From NCBI GenBank assembly GCA_029204225.1, contig CM055096.1, forward strand, positions 5,601,687 to 5,665,686: 64,000 bases of DNA. Reading direction: 5' to 3'. This document shows positions 11,371-22,234 of this stretch, one piece after another (position 1 is the first letter of the stretch; each line of letters starts with the position of its first letter). The notes under the pieces are model-generated. The model searched no databases, was not told where the DNA came from, and worked only from the letters and a program-made list of their open reading frames with translations. The position numbers and the translations under genes are program-made. This DNA comes from Diphasiastrum complanatum (Eukaryota; Streptophyta; Lycopodiopsida; Lycopodiales; Lycopodiaceae).

Positions 11371-12162
11371 TCACACACGCCGCATAGTAATGGTGTAGCT
11401 GAAAGGAAAAACAAGACTATTATGGAGAGTGCACGCTCCATGACGAAGCAAATGGGCTTGATCGATTCACTTTGGTCGGAAGCGTGCAATGCAACAACAT
11501 TCTTGCAAAACAGGAGCCCTACGGTTGCGGTTCCAAATGTGACTCCTGAAGAAGCATTTACTGGAATAAAGCCAAAAATTGACAAGTTTTGTGTCATTGG
11601 GTGTAAGGCCTATGTACGTGTCCCAAAGGAGGAGCGAAAGAAACTTGATGCCAAAGCAATTAAGTGTATCTTTGTCGGTTATGATGAAAGAACGAAAGCT
11701 TACAGGTGTTTTGATCCTGTAATGAATAAGATTCACATTAGCAAAGATGTGATCTTTGATGAAACGCATAGGTATGAAGATGAAGACCATGCAAGTGGTG
11801 AAAGCATCAAAAGAATTCCCACAATTCTGGAAGAAGAAGATGAAGAAGATGCTCCACAAAATGATGCACGTGAAGACGAGAGTCGAGAGGGCGAGTATGA
11901 AAGAACACCACCTATTCAAGAGCCTAGGGGGAGGTACTTGCCAATAGAAGCAATAAAGGAGAAACCGGTTGGAAGTAAGAGACATTACTTGGACACTCCT
12001 TGGGATACATACTCTCCACGTAGTGTATCACCTGAATCTAAGATACCAAAATGGTATGAAAAGGTCATGAAGGACGCAAAGCTAAATCAAACAGGATCTA
12101 GCACACAAAGTGAAGTGAGAAGATCAACACGGGAAGGAAGTCTCCCGATCGTTATCATGTGA
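11371..12162 (+). pseudogene. copia integrase C-terminal part
   Basis: The same frame reopens after the TAG with SHTPHSNGVAERKN, which holds the third catalytic residue (Glu) of the D-D-E core. It continues through the C-terminal IN region (VIGCKAYVRVPKEERKK, KCIFVGYDERTKAYR, KDVIFDE) and an acidic linker toward RT. The frame is lost by a shift at about 12140-12160. Confidence 0.85.
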
Positions 12163-12199
12163 ACTATGGCCTAATGACTGACATTTTGAAGTGTTGAGA

Positions 12200-13473
12200 G
12201 CCATCAACCTTTGATGAGGCAAAAGATCATAAAGAGTGGCAAAGGGCAATGGAAGAAGAGATAGAATCCATCCACAGGCATGATACATGGGAGTTGGTTG
12301 ATCTACCACTTGGAAAGAAACCCATTGACAACAAATGGGTGTTTAGAACAAAGTTTCATGCGGATAGCACAATATCAAAGTACAAGGCACACCTAGTAGT
12401 GAAGGGTTATGAGCAAAGCAAAGGAATTGACTATGAAGAGACATTTGCTCCAGTGGCTAAGTGGACTACACTACGTCTTATCATTGCCTTAGCATCTCAT
12501 TTTGGGCGAAAGATCCATCAAATGGATGTGAAGTCTGTATTTTTTAATGATGACTTAGAGGAAGAAGTCTACATGGTCCAACCGCAGGGCTTCATGGCAA
12601 AAGGGCAAGAACAGAAGGTATGTAAACTACACAAAGCACTTTATGGCCTTAAGCAAGCGCCACGTGCATGGTATGGACACATTGACAGTTACTTTCTTTC
12701 TCATGGGTTTGTAAGAACAAATTCAGATCTAAACCTTTATGTTCTTATAAATGATGACAACATTGCCTTGATTGTACTTTACGTTGATGATATCATTATC
12801 ACGGGCAATGATGAGAACCTCACTCATTCTATCAAAGCCAACTTATGCAAGCAATTTGAGATGACAGATTTAGATCTTATGCACTATTGCTTGGGTGTTG
12901 AAGTATGGCAAACTAGCAGTGATATCACGTTATGTCAAAACAAGTATGTGGGCAAGATATTGGAGAGATTTCACATGATAGAGTGCAAACCTTCCATTAC
13001 CCCTTGCAAAGCTGGTAAGAGATTACCTCGTATTGATGATAGTGCACATGTTGATGCTACACTATTTCGTCAGCTAGTTGGAAGTTTGATATATCTTACG
13101 ACTACGCAACATGATATCTGCTATGCTGTAAGTTTGATTAGCCAATTCATGTCATCACCCACTATGGACCATTGGAAAGTTGCAAAAAGGATTTTGAGGT
13201 ATGTGAAAGGTACACCTAACCTTTGTCTAATCTACAAAAGACAAAGTGTTTTACCTAAGTTGCAAGGTTATGTGGACGCTGATTGTGTAGGAAGTATAGA
13301 TGATAGAAAGTCAACAGCAGGTTATGCCTTCAATTTTGGTAGCGGTTGTTTTTCATGGTCTAGCAAGAAGCAAGATACTATTTCTCTTTCTTCTACAGAA
13401 GCCGAATATAAAGCCTTGAGTTTTGCTACCCAGGAAGCTATTTGGCCGTTATGTGAGATTGGCATGAAGCAGG
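12200..13473 (+). pseudogene. copia reverse transcriptase and RNase H
   Basis: An intact frame covers the copia reverse transcriptase. Visible motifs are WVFRTKFHADSTISKYKAHL, ETFAPVAKWTTLR, HQMDVKSVF with the first catalytic Asp, ALYGLKQAPRAWY, and the Y-V-D-D box at 12780-12791. The RNase H part begins with GYVDADCVGS and SSKKQDTISLSSTEAEYKAL, then stops after EAIWPLCEIG. The closing residues up to 13511 are probably not RNase H, since the sequence there matches the tail of another LTR. A TGA near 12197 and the upstream frameshift separate it from integrase. Confidence 0.88.
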
Positions 13474-13634
13474 TAATTCCAACTGTTACTTTCTGTTATA
13501 TCTTCTTGTAGCCTCCCGACATGGTATCAGAACAAACAGGTTATCACTACTAATATCCCAGCAATGATTCTTCCCGACAACACAATATTTTCTTCTTTTG
13601 TATGGATCCACCAACTCATAGTTTTTATGCTTAC
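13474..13634 (+). mobile_element. LTR tail with tRNA-Met primer site
   Basis: The sequence CCCGACA is followed at 13522 by TGGTATCAGAAC, a primer-binding site with one difference from the usual TGGTATCAGAGC. This looks like the 3' end of a copia LTR and the start of its leader. It truncates the RNase H gene on its left. The rest of that element is not present. Confidence 0.55.
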
Positions 13635-14028
13635 TGAGATCAACGCAAGCCTTTCTAATGCACCAAAAATTGTCTAATTTTAGTAGACCAAGTGTGAAAT
13701 CAGATTGATCAAGTATAACCTTATATTGAGTTTTGACCTACAAAAGATCAATTCTACACATGCAAAAATGTTGATTTCTGAGTAGAAATCAATCTAGCAT
13801 GCTCTAATAACTCCTCCAAAGCCTTGCTAAAGATGGCTGATCCTTTCGTAACCTGAAAGACAAGAGCTCTGATACCATTTGAAGGATTTCAGATCATTCA
13901 AGATTCAATCCATGTCCCTGATCTTTGGTTACAATAAGGAACAAACCAACAATCCTGCCAATGTAAAAAAATTAACATCTATATACAAGATGAGATGCAA
14001 ACTCTAAGAGATACTGATCAAACATGAA
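13635..14028 (-). mobile_element. CGX leader, primer site and LTR fragment
   Basis: The segment matches the leader of the CGX copies (compare 31780-32006 and 54860-55103), then a primer site GCTCTGATACCA at 13866-13877, then about 150 bases of LTR starting at 13878. It is cut inside the LTR. Its orientation is minus, so this is the start of an element whose coding part is missing. Confidence 0.8.
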
Positions 14029-14079
14029 CCAAAACAGTTTGGTTCTTTATTTGGTATTTTTGGAGTCTAAAATGAAATC

Positions 14080-15005
14080 TCAGGCTATTTAGAGATAGTT
14101 TCATATCTGTCAATAAAGGCCTAAATAGTGGTTTTACTATTTTTGACAAGTAGATAAGTGGATGAGGTCGTGTTTGGACCCATTATAATTGGCTAGATTT
14201 AGTACATTGCATTTGGACTAGTTTTTCTAGGTTTTTGGTTAAGTACCTAGAAGATGTCATTTTAGGGCATACAATTGGCAAGTGGCCAAATGACATTTTG
14301 GAATAGCAGTACCAGCATGGAGAACATATCATTGTATTCCTGTTTCAAATGGAGAATTCATCTCTCAAGTTTCTATGTCCATCTCATGTGTTTATCTCTT
14401 GATCTACATTTTTTTGTGATTTATGCAATTCTAGCATGCTAATTTCAATGAATTCTTATCTTGTGACTAGATCTAGATGTGCATACCAAACTGGCCCAAG
14501 CTCTTAGACAAATATTCTTATTAAAATTATGATACAACTAATGCATTTTTAGCGCACTTGTGTCCATATCCAAGTTCATGTGATACATGGACTTTGAGGT
14601 TCAATTTGTCTATGCTGAACATGGATAAGTCCATGCTCAACGTGTATATCTCCATGTTACGCATGGATTTTTACATTGTTGGAAATGGAAAAGCATGGAA
14701 CTGTTTGTGCCTAGCATAGATCTAATTATGCTTGACTAGATGGTGAAGTTCATGCCAAGCATCAACTTTCATTGCATTGAATAAAAGCAGGATCAAAAGT
14801 GGTGGAAAAATGTTTGCTCAATTTGAATGTTATGTTAGTCATGGTAATTGACATTGAATGTTATGTGAATAATATCATCTTAATATGATTGCTATTTTTG
14901 TCATAACATCTCACACTTAATATGAATTAATCCATATTGATTATTTAAGTGAATAATAACGCTATGCAAATCATAGTACCTCATACTAAAAAAAAGCGAT
15001 AAATA
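14080..15005 (+). repeat. segmental duplicate of 57.3-58.8 kb
   Basis: This stretch runs in direct orientation with sequence at about 57300-57560 and 57840-58775, including copia LTR text (AAAGGCCTAAATAGTGG) and the following noncoding sequence (CATGGATAAGTCCATGCTCAAC, ATGTTACGCATGGATTTT). The last 80 bases also resemble 41240-41300 inverted. It has no gene. Confidence 0.75.
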
Positions 15006-15009
15006 TTCA

Positions 15010-16061
15010 CAGTGGTGCAGTCTTCCTTAGTATGTCCAGAAGTTCCACGTTTCGTACACCACATTCCTGAGTTGGAAGAAGACGCTTTTGGTCTTTTATC
15101 TGCAACTTCAGAGATCTGCACTTTCAAATCATTAAACTTTTTATTAAGGTCACCCATATCACTCTTCCAAAGCTTTTCAACTTTAGAAGTTGACGACTTA
15201 TTCTCGACAACTTTTGTGTCGTCCCTTCATTTGGTTCGTCGTTTATTCTTTCTCTCTCCTTTATCAACTTCTGATTCTGATGAATCGTTGGTTTCAGACT
15301 CTGAGCTTGAAGAACTGGTACTTGAGCAGAATCTGAATCATCATCGCTGTCATTAGAATCAGTTTTAGACTTACGAGATCTTTTTGCTAAGCATCTCTTA
15401 AGTGCTAGTTTCGAGGTCTCAAAATTTTTAGCACTAGCTATTACTGCTGCTAAGGAGCTCATGTCACCTTGTCTGCAATACTGATCAATCTTTGGTGCTA
15501 AACCAGCCAAAAACCATTCGATCTGCATATCAACGGGATATACACCGATTAGTTTTCTTATAAGATTTTTAACCTTTCATGTATATTTTCGAAGAGATTC
15601 TTTAGTTTTCTTCTGACCATTTTCATACGTCCGAGAATTCTAGATTTATAACCGATTTCTCTGGACTGGTTTAGAAACACATCTTTCGGTAGTAACCAGG
15701 TTTCTACATGGCCTAATTCAACTTGAGTGTACCATATGTGCACCTGCTTTCTTAGCAGACCAAGAAAGATTCACAATTTGTCTATGTTAGTTACTTCGTT
15801 ATTCGCATTAGCAATTGACTCAAATTGCAAGACATAACTATCCGCATCATCTGAAGTAGTCCCTTTAAAATAATCATACTTAATTTTTGAGATAGAAGTG
15901 AAACGTGCAGCAGGACCCTTCATACCGAAGCTCATTAGGAGTTCAAGTAACTGGTCAATGATTTTGTCTAGATTTCTTCGACTCGCACTCTCACTTTGTC
16001 TTCGTAAAAATTCCTCTCTAAGCTTACGGTATCGTTCTAATCGGGATTCTCTATCTGACAT
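15010..16061 (-). pseudogene. Ty3-gypsy gag, minus strand
   Basis: The reading starts with ATG at 16061 (MSDRESRLERYRKLREEF, a charged helical start). It continues through a capsid-like region (KYDYFKGTTSDDADSYVLQFE, then FLAGLAPKIDQYCRQGD). A basic, Ser/Asp-rich linker follows, and then a degenerate knuckle with GHTKEDC near 15020-15060. Stops and frameshifts occur at about 15770 and 15530. Protease and pol are missing, since the segment ends at the duplicate to its left. Confidence 0.7.
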
Positions 16062-16113
16062 ACACTACGAATGGAGATGGGAATGTCAGTTTTCTTATAA
16101 CTTTTCTAAGCTA

Positions 16114-16131
16114 TCCTTGGCAACGACGCCA
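16114..16131 (-). other. primer-binding site, tRNA-Asp type
   Basis: On the minus strand TGGCGTCGTTGCCAAGGA matches the plant tRNA-Asp 3' end complement at 15 of 18 positions. It lies six bases inside the LTR and about 50 bases ahead of the gag ATG. Confidence 0.82.
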
Positions 16132-16136
16132 AAAAT

Positions 16137-17349
16137 TGGTATATGTCGTACTATACCAACAAGGTTAATATAGATTTTGTAGTAAATAATGTTGTTCCCA
16201 CATAGGACAACATTAGAAAGTTATGTATTTAATACAATTTATGATAAGTGGTTTCGAGTGTTATTCTGGTTGTCAACAAACATTAGAAAGTAACCAATAT
16301 TACTTGTGTTTGGGGTGTGAAATATTGATAATTTCAAAACATCAATCTGGCCTCTATCAAATCGAACGAAACGCGTTCTACAGATGAGATGTTATCATAG
16401 TAGTACAACAATACTACACTCTGGCTGATTAAGGTGTCAACAAAGAGTCGAGAAATGTTCGATGTATTCATGGTTGTGCAGACAATTAATTAATCGCGTT
16501 CGCGAACTGTTCGTTTCTAGACAGAAGTCCTCAACAACTTAAGTCCAAGGTTTTGGTTACAGAGCACGAATAGTTTTAGAGCACGTTAGAAACTTATGTC
16601 AATTACAATCAGGAACACAGATCAAAGACTCAATTCTTTAGACAGAGACTGTATCTCATATGTATACATACAGTTTTATTCAATAAACACGTTAGATTGT
16701 ACCAAATGTAGTTGTGATTCGAGTGCCAAAAAGAAAGTATTTGTGACAGATGAATAAGATGATTTTAAGACAGTTCTTTAGAGCATGTTTTACGGATACA
16801 CGACAAACGACTGTAATGCACTAAAGATTCTGTCTAATCAGAGATTAGTTCATGTAATGCGTTAGAGATTGCTAGTAGACTCAGGATCACTGATACTCAA
16901 CAATGCGAAGAACATAGATAAAGGAGAATAGCTCTCAGCACTCTATTCACTTCTTCAACCTCATACATATGCATAAACTCTTCTCTCTCGATGCTTGAGA
17001 CTGAAGTGTGAGATCAATTTATATTCTACGGGGCAAACAAACACACCTCTAAAACAAAAGGTGCGTCGCTCCTGCAAAAAGGTCTAGTTAACAATTAGAT
17101 TGAGTATACATTCAATTATACCATAAGAGGTATATTTAACTAAGAGTTGAAATTACTCTAGTTTAACATGTCTTTTCATATCTAGTCGTTTCGCGTGGAC
17201 GACCTAAAAGGTTATCCAAGGCAATGTCTTTCCTTTTGAAGGTCTTTGTCCTTTATTACAAGGCAAGTACTTAGGAGATATATTCTCGAAAAATGACTTA
17301 GGTCTCTTCATGATTTATACTTATCTTCATTTTCGAGTATATCATACCA
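16137..17349 (-). mobile_element. gypsy 5' LTR
   Basis: The LTR begins next to the primer site with TGGTAT and should end with ATACCA. Two such ends are possible, at 17123 and at 17349; I list the longer because the sequence from 17124 to 17349 has no other explanation. Both termini sit in small palindromes (TTGGTATA/TATACCAA at 16136 and TATACC/GGTATA at 17117). The LTR appears to interrupt the 5' LTR of the copia element to its right. Confidence 0.6.
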
Positions 17350-17721
17350 TATTTATGATCATAGTACTTGATCCATAAAAAGATCATCATTTTGCTAATG
17401 AGATTGATGAGACTTTTGCATTCTATACTTTTGTGAGATTTTTAGTCAATAGAATTGTGATTTTATTGAATGATTGCTATCAAGAACCTATGTACTTGTT
17501 GTTTCAGGTACGGGCCGTATAGTGGACAGTACTCCACATGTGTGAGGCTGCTCTCGCTTGGTTTTGAAGATTTGATCCATTGCTCTTGCTTAAATCTAAG
17601 TGTCGCGAATCCAGATCAAGATCTAAAGTGTAGAACTTGATAGATCCATTGATTAAGCAACCAATAATTCTCTATGATTGTTCAGTACAATCATTAATGT
17701 CCTAAAACTAAAATTTTATCA

Positions 17722-17733
17722 TGGTATCAGAGC
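17722..17733 (+). other. primer-binding site, tRNA-iMet
   Basis: TGGTATCAGAGC directly follows an LTR end in ATCA. It is a perfect initiator tRNA-Met primer site. Confidence 0.9.
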
Positions 17734-18299
17734 TGACTAAGAGAGTGATCATTTGATTCATAAAACTTGCAAATGTTATTGGCAAATTTATTTTTGGCCA
17801 GTACTAGTGAGGGCAAGTTCATCTAGAGTTTGGATCAAATCAACTTGGAGGTTATGTATGTACTTTTCACACGTGTGAAACCATATAGAAACTTTCATTT
17901 CACGTTACCTTTTATTTTTTGGTCCTATAATCTCAATTCTAGTCCAAATTTAGTGCTTTTTGAAGCATAGTATTGATCTAGATTCAATCTAGCTAATGCC
18001 TATGACCAAATAGAGTTTTGGATCATTGAAACATTTCTTTTTGGAGTTTAAGATCAGATATAAGAGGTTGATTTGTTCAGATCTTTAGTTCAAGTGAAAC
18101 CTCTAAGAAAAGTGTAAAGCAAAAAAAATTTGTGAGAGTGAAAGCTAAGAATTTTTGTCAAGATCTAATTGTGTATCACTCAAGCTTGTGTGCTAGTTTG
18201 ATAGAGACAAGGCTGTAGGCAATCTTGTGAGCTTTAGGCCTTTCACAGATCTTTAAAATCTATAAATTTTTGTGATTTTAGAAGAGCATTTATTCTACA

Positions 18300-19160
18300 A
18301 TGTCATCCATGGGTGGTTATTTGTTGGAATCAAGTGAGAGACTCACTTCCACAAATTATTCCATTTGAAAAGTGAGGATGGAATCACTCCTAGTTATCCA
18401 TGACCTCTTTGACATAGTTTTAGGAGTTGAGGAAGAGCCTCAAGCTGCCCAAGAACAAACCAAATACAAGAAGAGAGCAAGATTAGCTCTACATTGCATA
18501 AAGTTGAATGTATGCAATGACCTCTTGAAGGAGGTGTCTTCTTCTGCCTCATCAAAAGAGGCTTGGGATTCATTAAAGAGTATCTATGAATCCAATAACA
18601 CTTCAAGAATCCTCATGCTTAGGAAGCAAGTCTTTCAAAGAATGAAAGGAAGTGGAGAGAGTGGACAAGAGTATGGGCCTTAGGATCAAATCTCTTAAGA
18701 AGGAATTGAGTGTTATAGGAGAAAAGATCCAAGATCAAGAGCTTGTACAATTCATATTGAATGGCCTAGGTGATGAGTTCACCAACTTGGTCCAATCATT
18801 TGCTATTCAAGACACTCTTCCATCCATTGAAAACTTGCACAATGTTCTTGTGGCCAAGGAGAGTAGACTCCTACACATCAAGACAAGAATGGGTGGCATG
18901 TCACTTAATGGAAGAGAGGAGAAAGCAAACTTTACATCCAAAGGCAAGACGAAACAACATCCATTCAAGAAGAATCAAGACAAGAAGGCTGAGATGAAGA
19001 ATGGAGGATCAACTTCCAAAGGCAAAGTGAAGAACAAGGCAAAGCTCAAGTGTTTCTTTTGTGGGAAGAAAGGACACTTTGCCTCAGAATGTTTCTTGAA
19101 GAAGAATCAACAAGCAAATGGAGATCAAGGAAACATTGCTCAAGAGGAAGAAAATGAGGA
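18300..19160 (+). pseudogene. copia gag (UBN2-type)
   Basis: From the ATG at 18300 the product reads MSSMGGYLLESSERLTSTNYS, then a TGA at 18366-18368 where relatives have Trp. The capsid-like region follows (RARLALHCIKLNVCNDLLKEV, SKEAWDSLKSIYES). A frameshift near 18650 leads into IKSLKKELSVIGEKIQDQEL and VQFILNGLGDEFTNLVQSF. The nucleocapsid has a C-x2-C-x4-H-x4-C knuckle (CFFCGKKGHFASEC) at about 19051-19092, in a lysine-rich setting. Confidence 0.88.
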
Positions 19161-19194
19161 TGGATTCAACACATCCTTAATGGTTGCATCCACA

Positions 19195-19440
19195 CCAACT
19201 TCAAGTCAAGACACATGGTGGCTAGATAGTGGGGCTAGTTCCCACATGTCTTTTAACCAGCATTATTTTTCTACTCTTCTCTCTTGTAATGACTCTAAGA
19301 AGTCAATATACACTGCTAGTGATCAAGAATGCAAGATAGATGGTATAGGATCTAATCCTCTTTGCTTAGGCACATCTAAAAGGATAGATCTAGATAATGT
19401 TTTGTATGTTCCTACATTTCAAGAAACTTGCTTAGTGTAG
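19195..19440 (+). pseudogene. copia protease
   Basis: The active site reads WWLDSGASSHM, with the D-S-G-A triad intact. The C-terminal part (RIDLDNVLYVPTFQ) loses its frame near 19425. The next frame resumes with LSVGQLMDNGLDVHF. Confidence 0.88.
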
Positions 19441-20700
19441 GACAATTAATGGACAATGGACTAGATGTACATTTCAAGAATGGAGTTTGTTCCATCTTGA
19501 AAAATGATAAGTGCATAGCTAGTGGCATTAAGCAAGGTAGACTTTTCAAGTTGGATGCTAATGTTGCAAATGAAAGTGTGAACTTGGCTAGGGAGGAGCT
19601 ATCTCAAGTGGAGCTTTGGCATAAGAGATTAGGCCATCCTAATCTTCAATCCATGGAGTCAATGGCAAGCAAGGAACTAGCTCTCGACCTACCAAATGCT
19701 TTCAAAAAGTGTGGAAAGATGTGTGAGGCATGTGGCCTTGCAAAGTCACACAAATCTTCTTACAAGAGATCTTCATCAAGATCTCCCTCTCCTTGGATCT
19801 CATACATTCTGATGTACATAGTTTTTCACATGCAAGTAATGGAGGTGCCTTGATGTATGTAACATTTATAGATGATTGTACTAGATTCACATGGATTGAG
19901 TTCCTATCAAAGAAAAGTCTTGTATATGAAGCTTTCATTTCATTGAGTTCAAGTCTGTAGTTGAGAAGCAACTTAGTAGTTCCATCAAGGCACTAAGATG
20001 TGATAATGGAGGAGAGTACACCTCCAATAAAATGAAAGACTTTTGTGAGATCAATGGCATTGGATTGCAATACACTTTTTCCTACACCCCCCAACAAAAT
20101 GGGATAACCGAGAGGAAAAATAGGAGTCTATGTGAATGTGCAATATCTTTAATACTTGACGCATCACTTCCCATCTCATTTTGGGGAGAAGCTATAACTT
20201 GTGCTAATTACTTGTGTAATAGACTTCCTAATAGTGCTATTGATGGCATCTCACCATATCAAGCTTTGTTTGGTAAGAAACCCAATGTAAAAGATTTTAA
20301 AATCTTTATATGTATTTGTTATGTCCACATCCCTTTGGAGACAAGAAGGAAGGAAGATGCTAGCTCCTTCAAAGGGATTTTTGTTGGCTATGGAGAAAAT
20401 AGCAAGGGCTATAGGATATATGATCCTATATCCAAGAAAGTAAAGGTAAGCAAGGATGTACTTTTTGATGAGTCACAATTTTCTAAAAGCTTGTCGAATG
20501 GATATAACCCATTGTGCATTGAAGATCTTGACAAATCTGAGGAGGACCTTGACAAACTGGAGGAGGACCTTGACAAACCCGAGGATGGATACAAAGATCC
20601 TAGTCAAAGGGGGCCGAGAAGATCAACAAGAAGCAAGGCCGAGCCCTCAAGGCTCACCTATGTGGACAAGGGAAAGCAAAAGGAAGACTCTACATCTTCT
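19428..20700 (+). pseudogene. copia integrase
   Basis: The pre-integrase zinc region is present (ELWHKRLGHPNLQSM, CEACGLAKSHKSSYKRSSSRS). A frameshift near 19795 precedes the core, which shows LIHSDVHS, then LRCDNGGEY after another shift near 19960, and PQQNGITERKN. All three catalytic positions (D, D, E) are kept. The C-terminal region includes FVGYGENSKGYRIYDP. It is followed by three 21-nt repeats coding DLDKSEE, DLDKLEE and DLDKPED at 20527-20589. Confidence 0.88.
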
Positions 20701-20739
20701 ACCTCTTACTCCTTCTTAGTTACATTGCTTGAAGAACCA

Positions 20740-21645
20740 TCATCTTTCGAAGAAGCATATAGATCTAAAGCTTGGAGAGATGCAATGCAAGTAGAGTATG
20801 ATGCATTAGAAGAAAATCATACTTGGAATCTTGTAAATATTATAAGAGGGAAGAAGCCACTTGCATGTAAGTGGATTTATAGAATAAAGTACAATCAAGA
20901 TGGATCTATTAGTAAGTACGAGTCTAGGCTTGTTGCTAAAGGATTTTTTCAAGTAAAAGGATTGGATTATGAAGAAACATTTGCACCTATAGCTAGGCTT
21001 GTAACTATTAGATTAATCATTTGCATTGCTACTTTGTTCAAGTGGGATCTCTACCAAATGGATGTGACAACTGCTTTCTTGAATGGCTTCTTATAAGAGG
21101 AAATCAACATGATGCAACCCGAGGGCTTCATCAAGGTTAGTGAGCAAAAAGTGTGCTACTTAAGGAAGAACCTATATGGCTTGAAGCAAGCACCTAGAGC
21201 TTGGTACTCTAGGTTGCATGATTTTCTCTATTCCCTTGGCTTTGTACATGTAATGAAGGAAAGATCATGATTTGTGTGATTTATGTTGATGACATCATTA
21301 TGACTAGAAATGATGATGAAGGCATAGGCAAAGTAAAAGTTAATTTATCCAGTGAGTTCAAGATGGTAGATCTAGGCTTCCTAAAGTTTATACTTGGGAT
21401 AGAAGTGTCTAGAAGTAGAAATTGTACTTCATAAGTCAACCTAAGTATGCTACTTCCATTCTTGAAAAGTTTGGTATGAAAGATTGTAAGAGGATTGACA
21501 CCCCTATGGAGCATGTTGTGAAAGCATCTAATGAAGGTGATGAAGCATCCTTTGAGGACATCATCCTCTTTAGAAAGCTTATAGGCTCCCTAATCTATTT
21601 AACCATCACTACACCTGACTTAAGTTTTTGTGTAAGCAAGTTGAG
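20740..21645 (+). pseudogene. copia reverse transcriptase
   Basis: The frame shows WIYRIKYNQDGSISKYESRL, ETFAPIARLVTIRL and YQMDVTTAFLNGF, then a stop at 21096. It continues as LYGLKQAPRAWYSRL, with the Y-V-D-D box at 21282-21293 in another frame. Frameshifts lie near 21255 and 21415. The catalytic motifs remain, but no full-length product can be made. Confidence 0.88.
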
Positions 21646-21652
21646 TTAAAGT

Positions 21653-22215
21653 ATGCAAGTTCCTTTAGTGCATCATTGGAAAAGTGCCAAGAGAGTGCTT
21701 AGATATGTTTCTAGTACTAGATATTTTGGCATACTTTATGAAGGATCTAACTTGCACTTGAGAGCCTACTCGGATTCAGATTTTGCAGGTGACAAGATGG
21801 ATAGAAAGTCCATTAGTGCATTTGCATCATTACTTTGTGGAGGAGTAATATCTTGGCTTTCCAAAAAGCAAGATACTATCTCACTATCTTCTTGTGAAGC
21901 CGAGTACAAGGCATTGACTTCAACAACTAAAGAGCTCCTATGGCTAAGAAGACTCTTGATGGAGCTGCATGTGCTAAAGGCCGAGGAGATCCCTTACATA
22001 TATTGTAACAATCAAGCTTCTCAACAAATTGCTTTCAACAAAGCATATTGAGATAGCTCACCACTAGGGAGAAGGTACAATCCAAGGAGGTGCAACTACA
22101 TCATGTACCATAATCCGAATGCATAGCTGATATCTTAACCAAGCCATTGTCCAAAGATCCATTTTACAAGTTAAGATATGCTCTTGGAGTTGTAGATAGA
22201 TGTACATTAGATTTT
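21653..22215 (+). pseudogene. copia RNase H
   Basis: The RNase H region reads LRAYSDSDFAGDKMDRKS, then SKKQDTISLSSCEAEYKAL and LLWLRRLLMEL. The frame stops at 22051 where relatives have the ARSKHIE stretch. The remaining C-terminal part continues shifted to the polypurine tract. Confidence 0.85.
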
Positions 22216-22222
22216 CCAAGTT

Positions 22223-22234
22223 AGAAGTGAGGAG
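22223..22234 (+). other. polypurine tract
   Basis: AGAAGTGAGGAG lies directly before the 3' LTR (TGTTGAAAATTGTCAC at 22235). This is the usual plus-strand primer position. Confidence 0.8.

Larger units (their letters stand above)
10296..13473 (+). mobile_element. Ty1-copia element, gag 3' end to RNase H
   Basis: A copia coding segment with nucleocapsid, protease, integrase, reverse transcriptase and part of RNase H in the usual order. The 5' LTR and most of gag are missing, replaced by CGX fragment D. The RNase H is cut near 13473 by an LTR tail with its own primer site. It differs from the element at 17365-23009 in sequence and probably belongs to another copia lineage. Confidence 0.85.

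Noticed and set aside
13440-13511. Intron donor at CAGGTAATTCC ending the RNase H frame
   Set aside because: The following sequence looks like an LTR tail with a primer site; no acceptor with the missing RNase H codons follows. Truncation explains it better.
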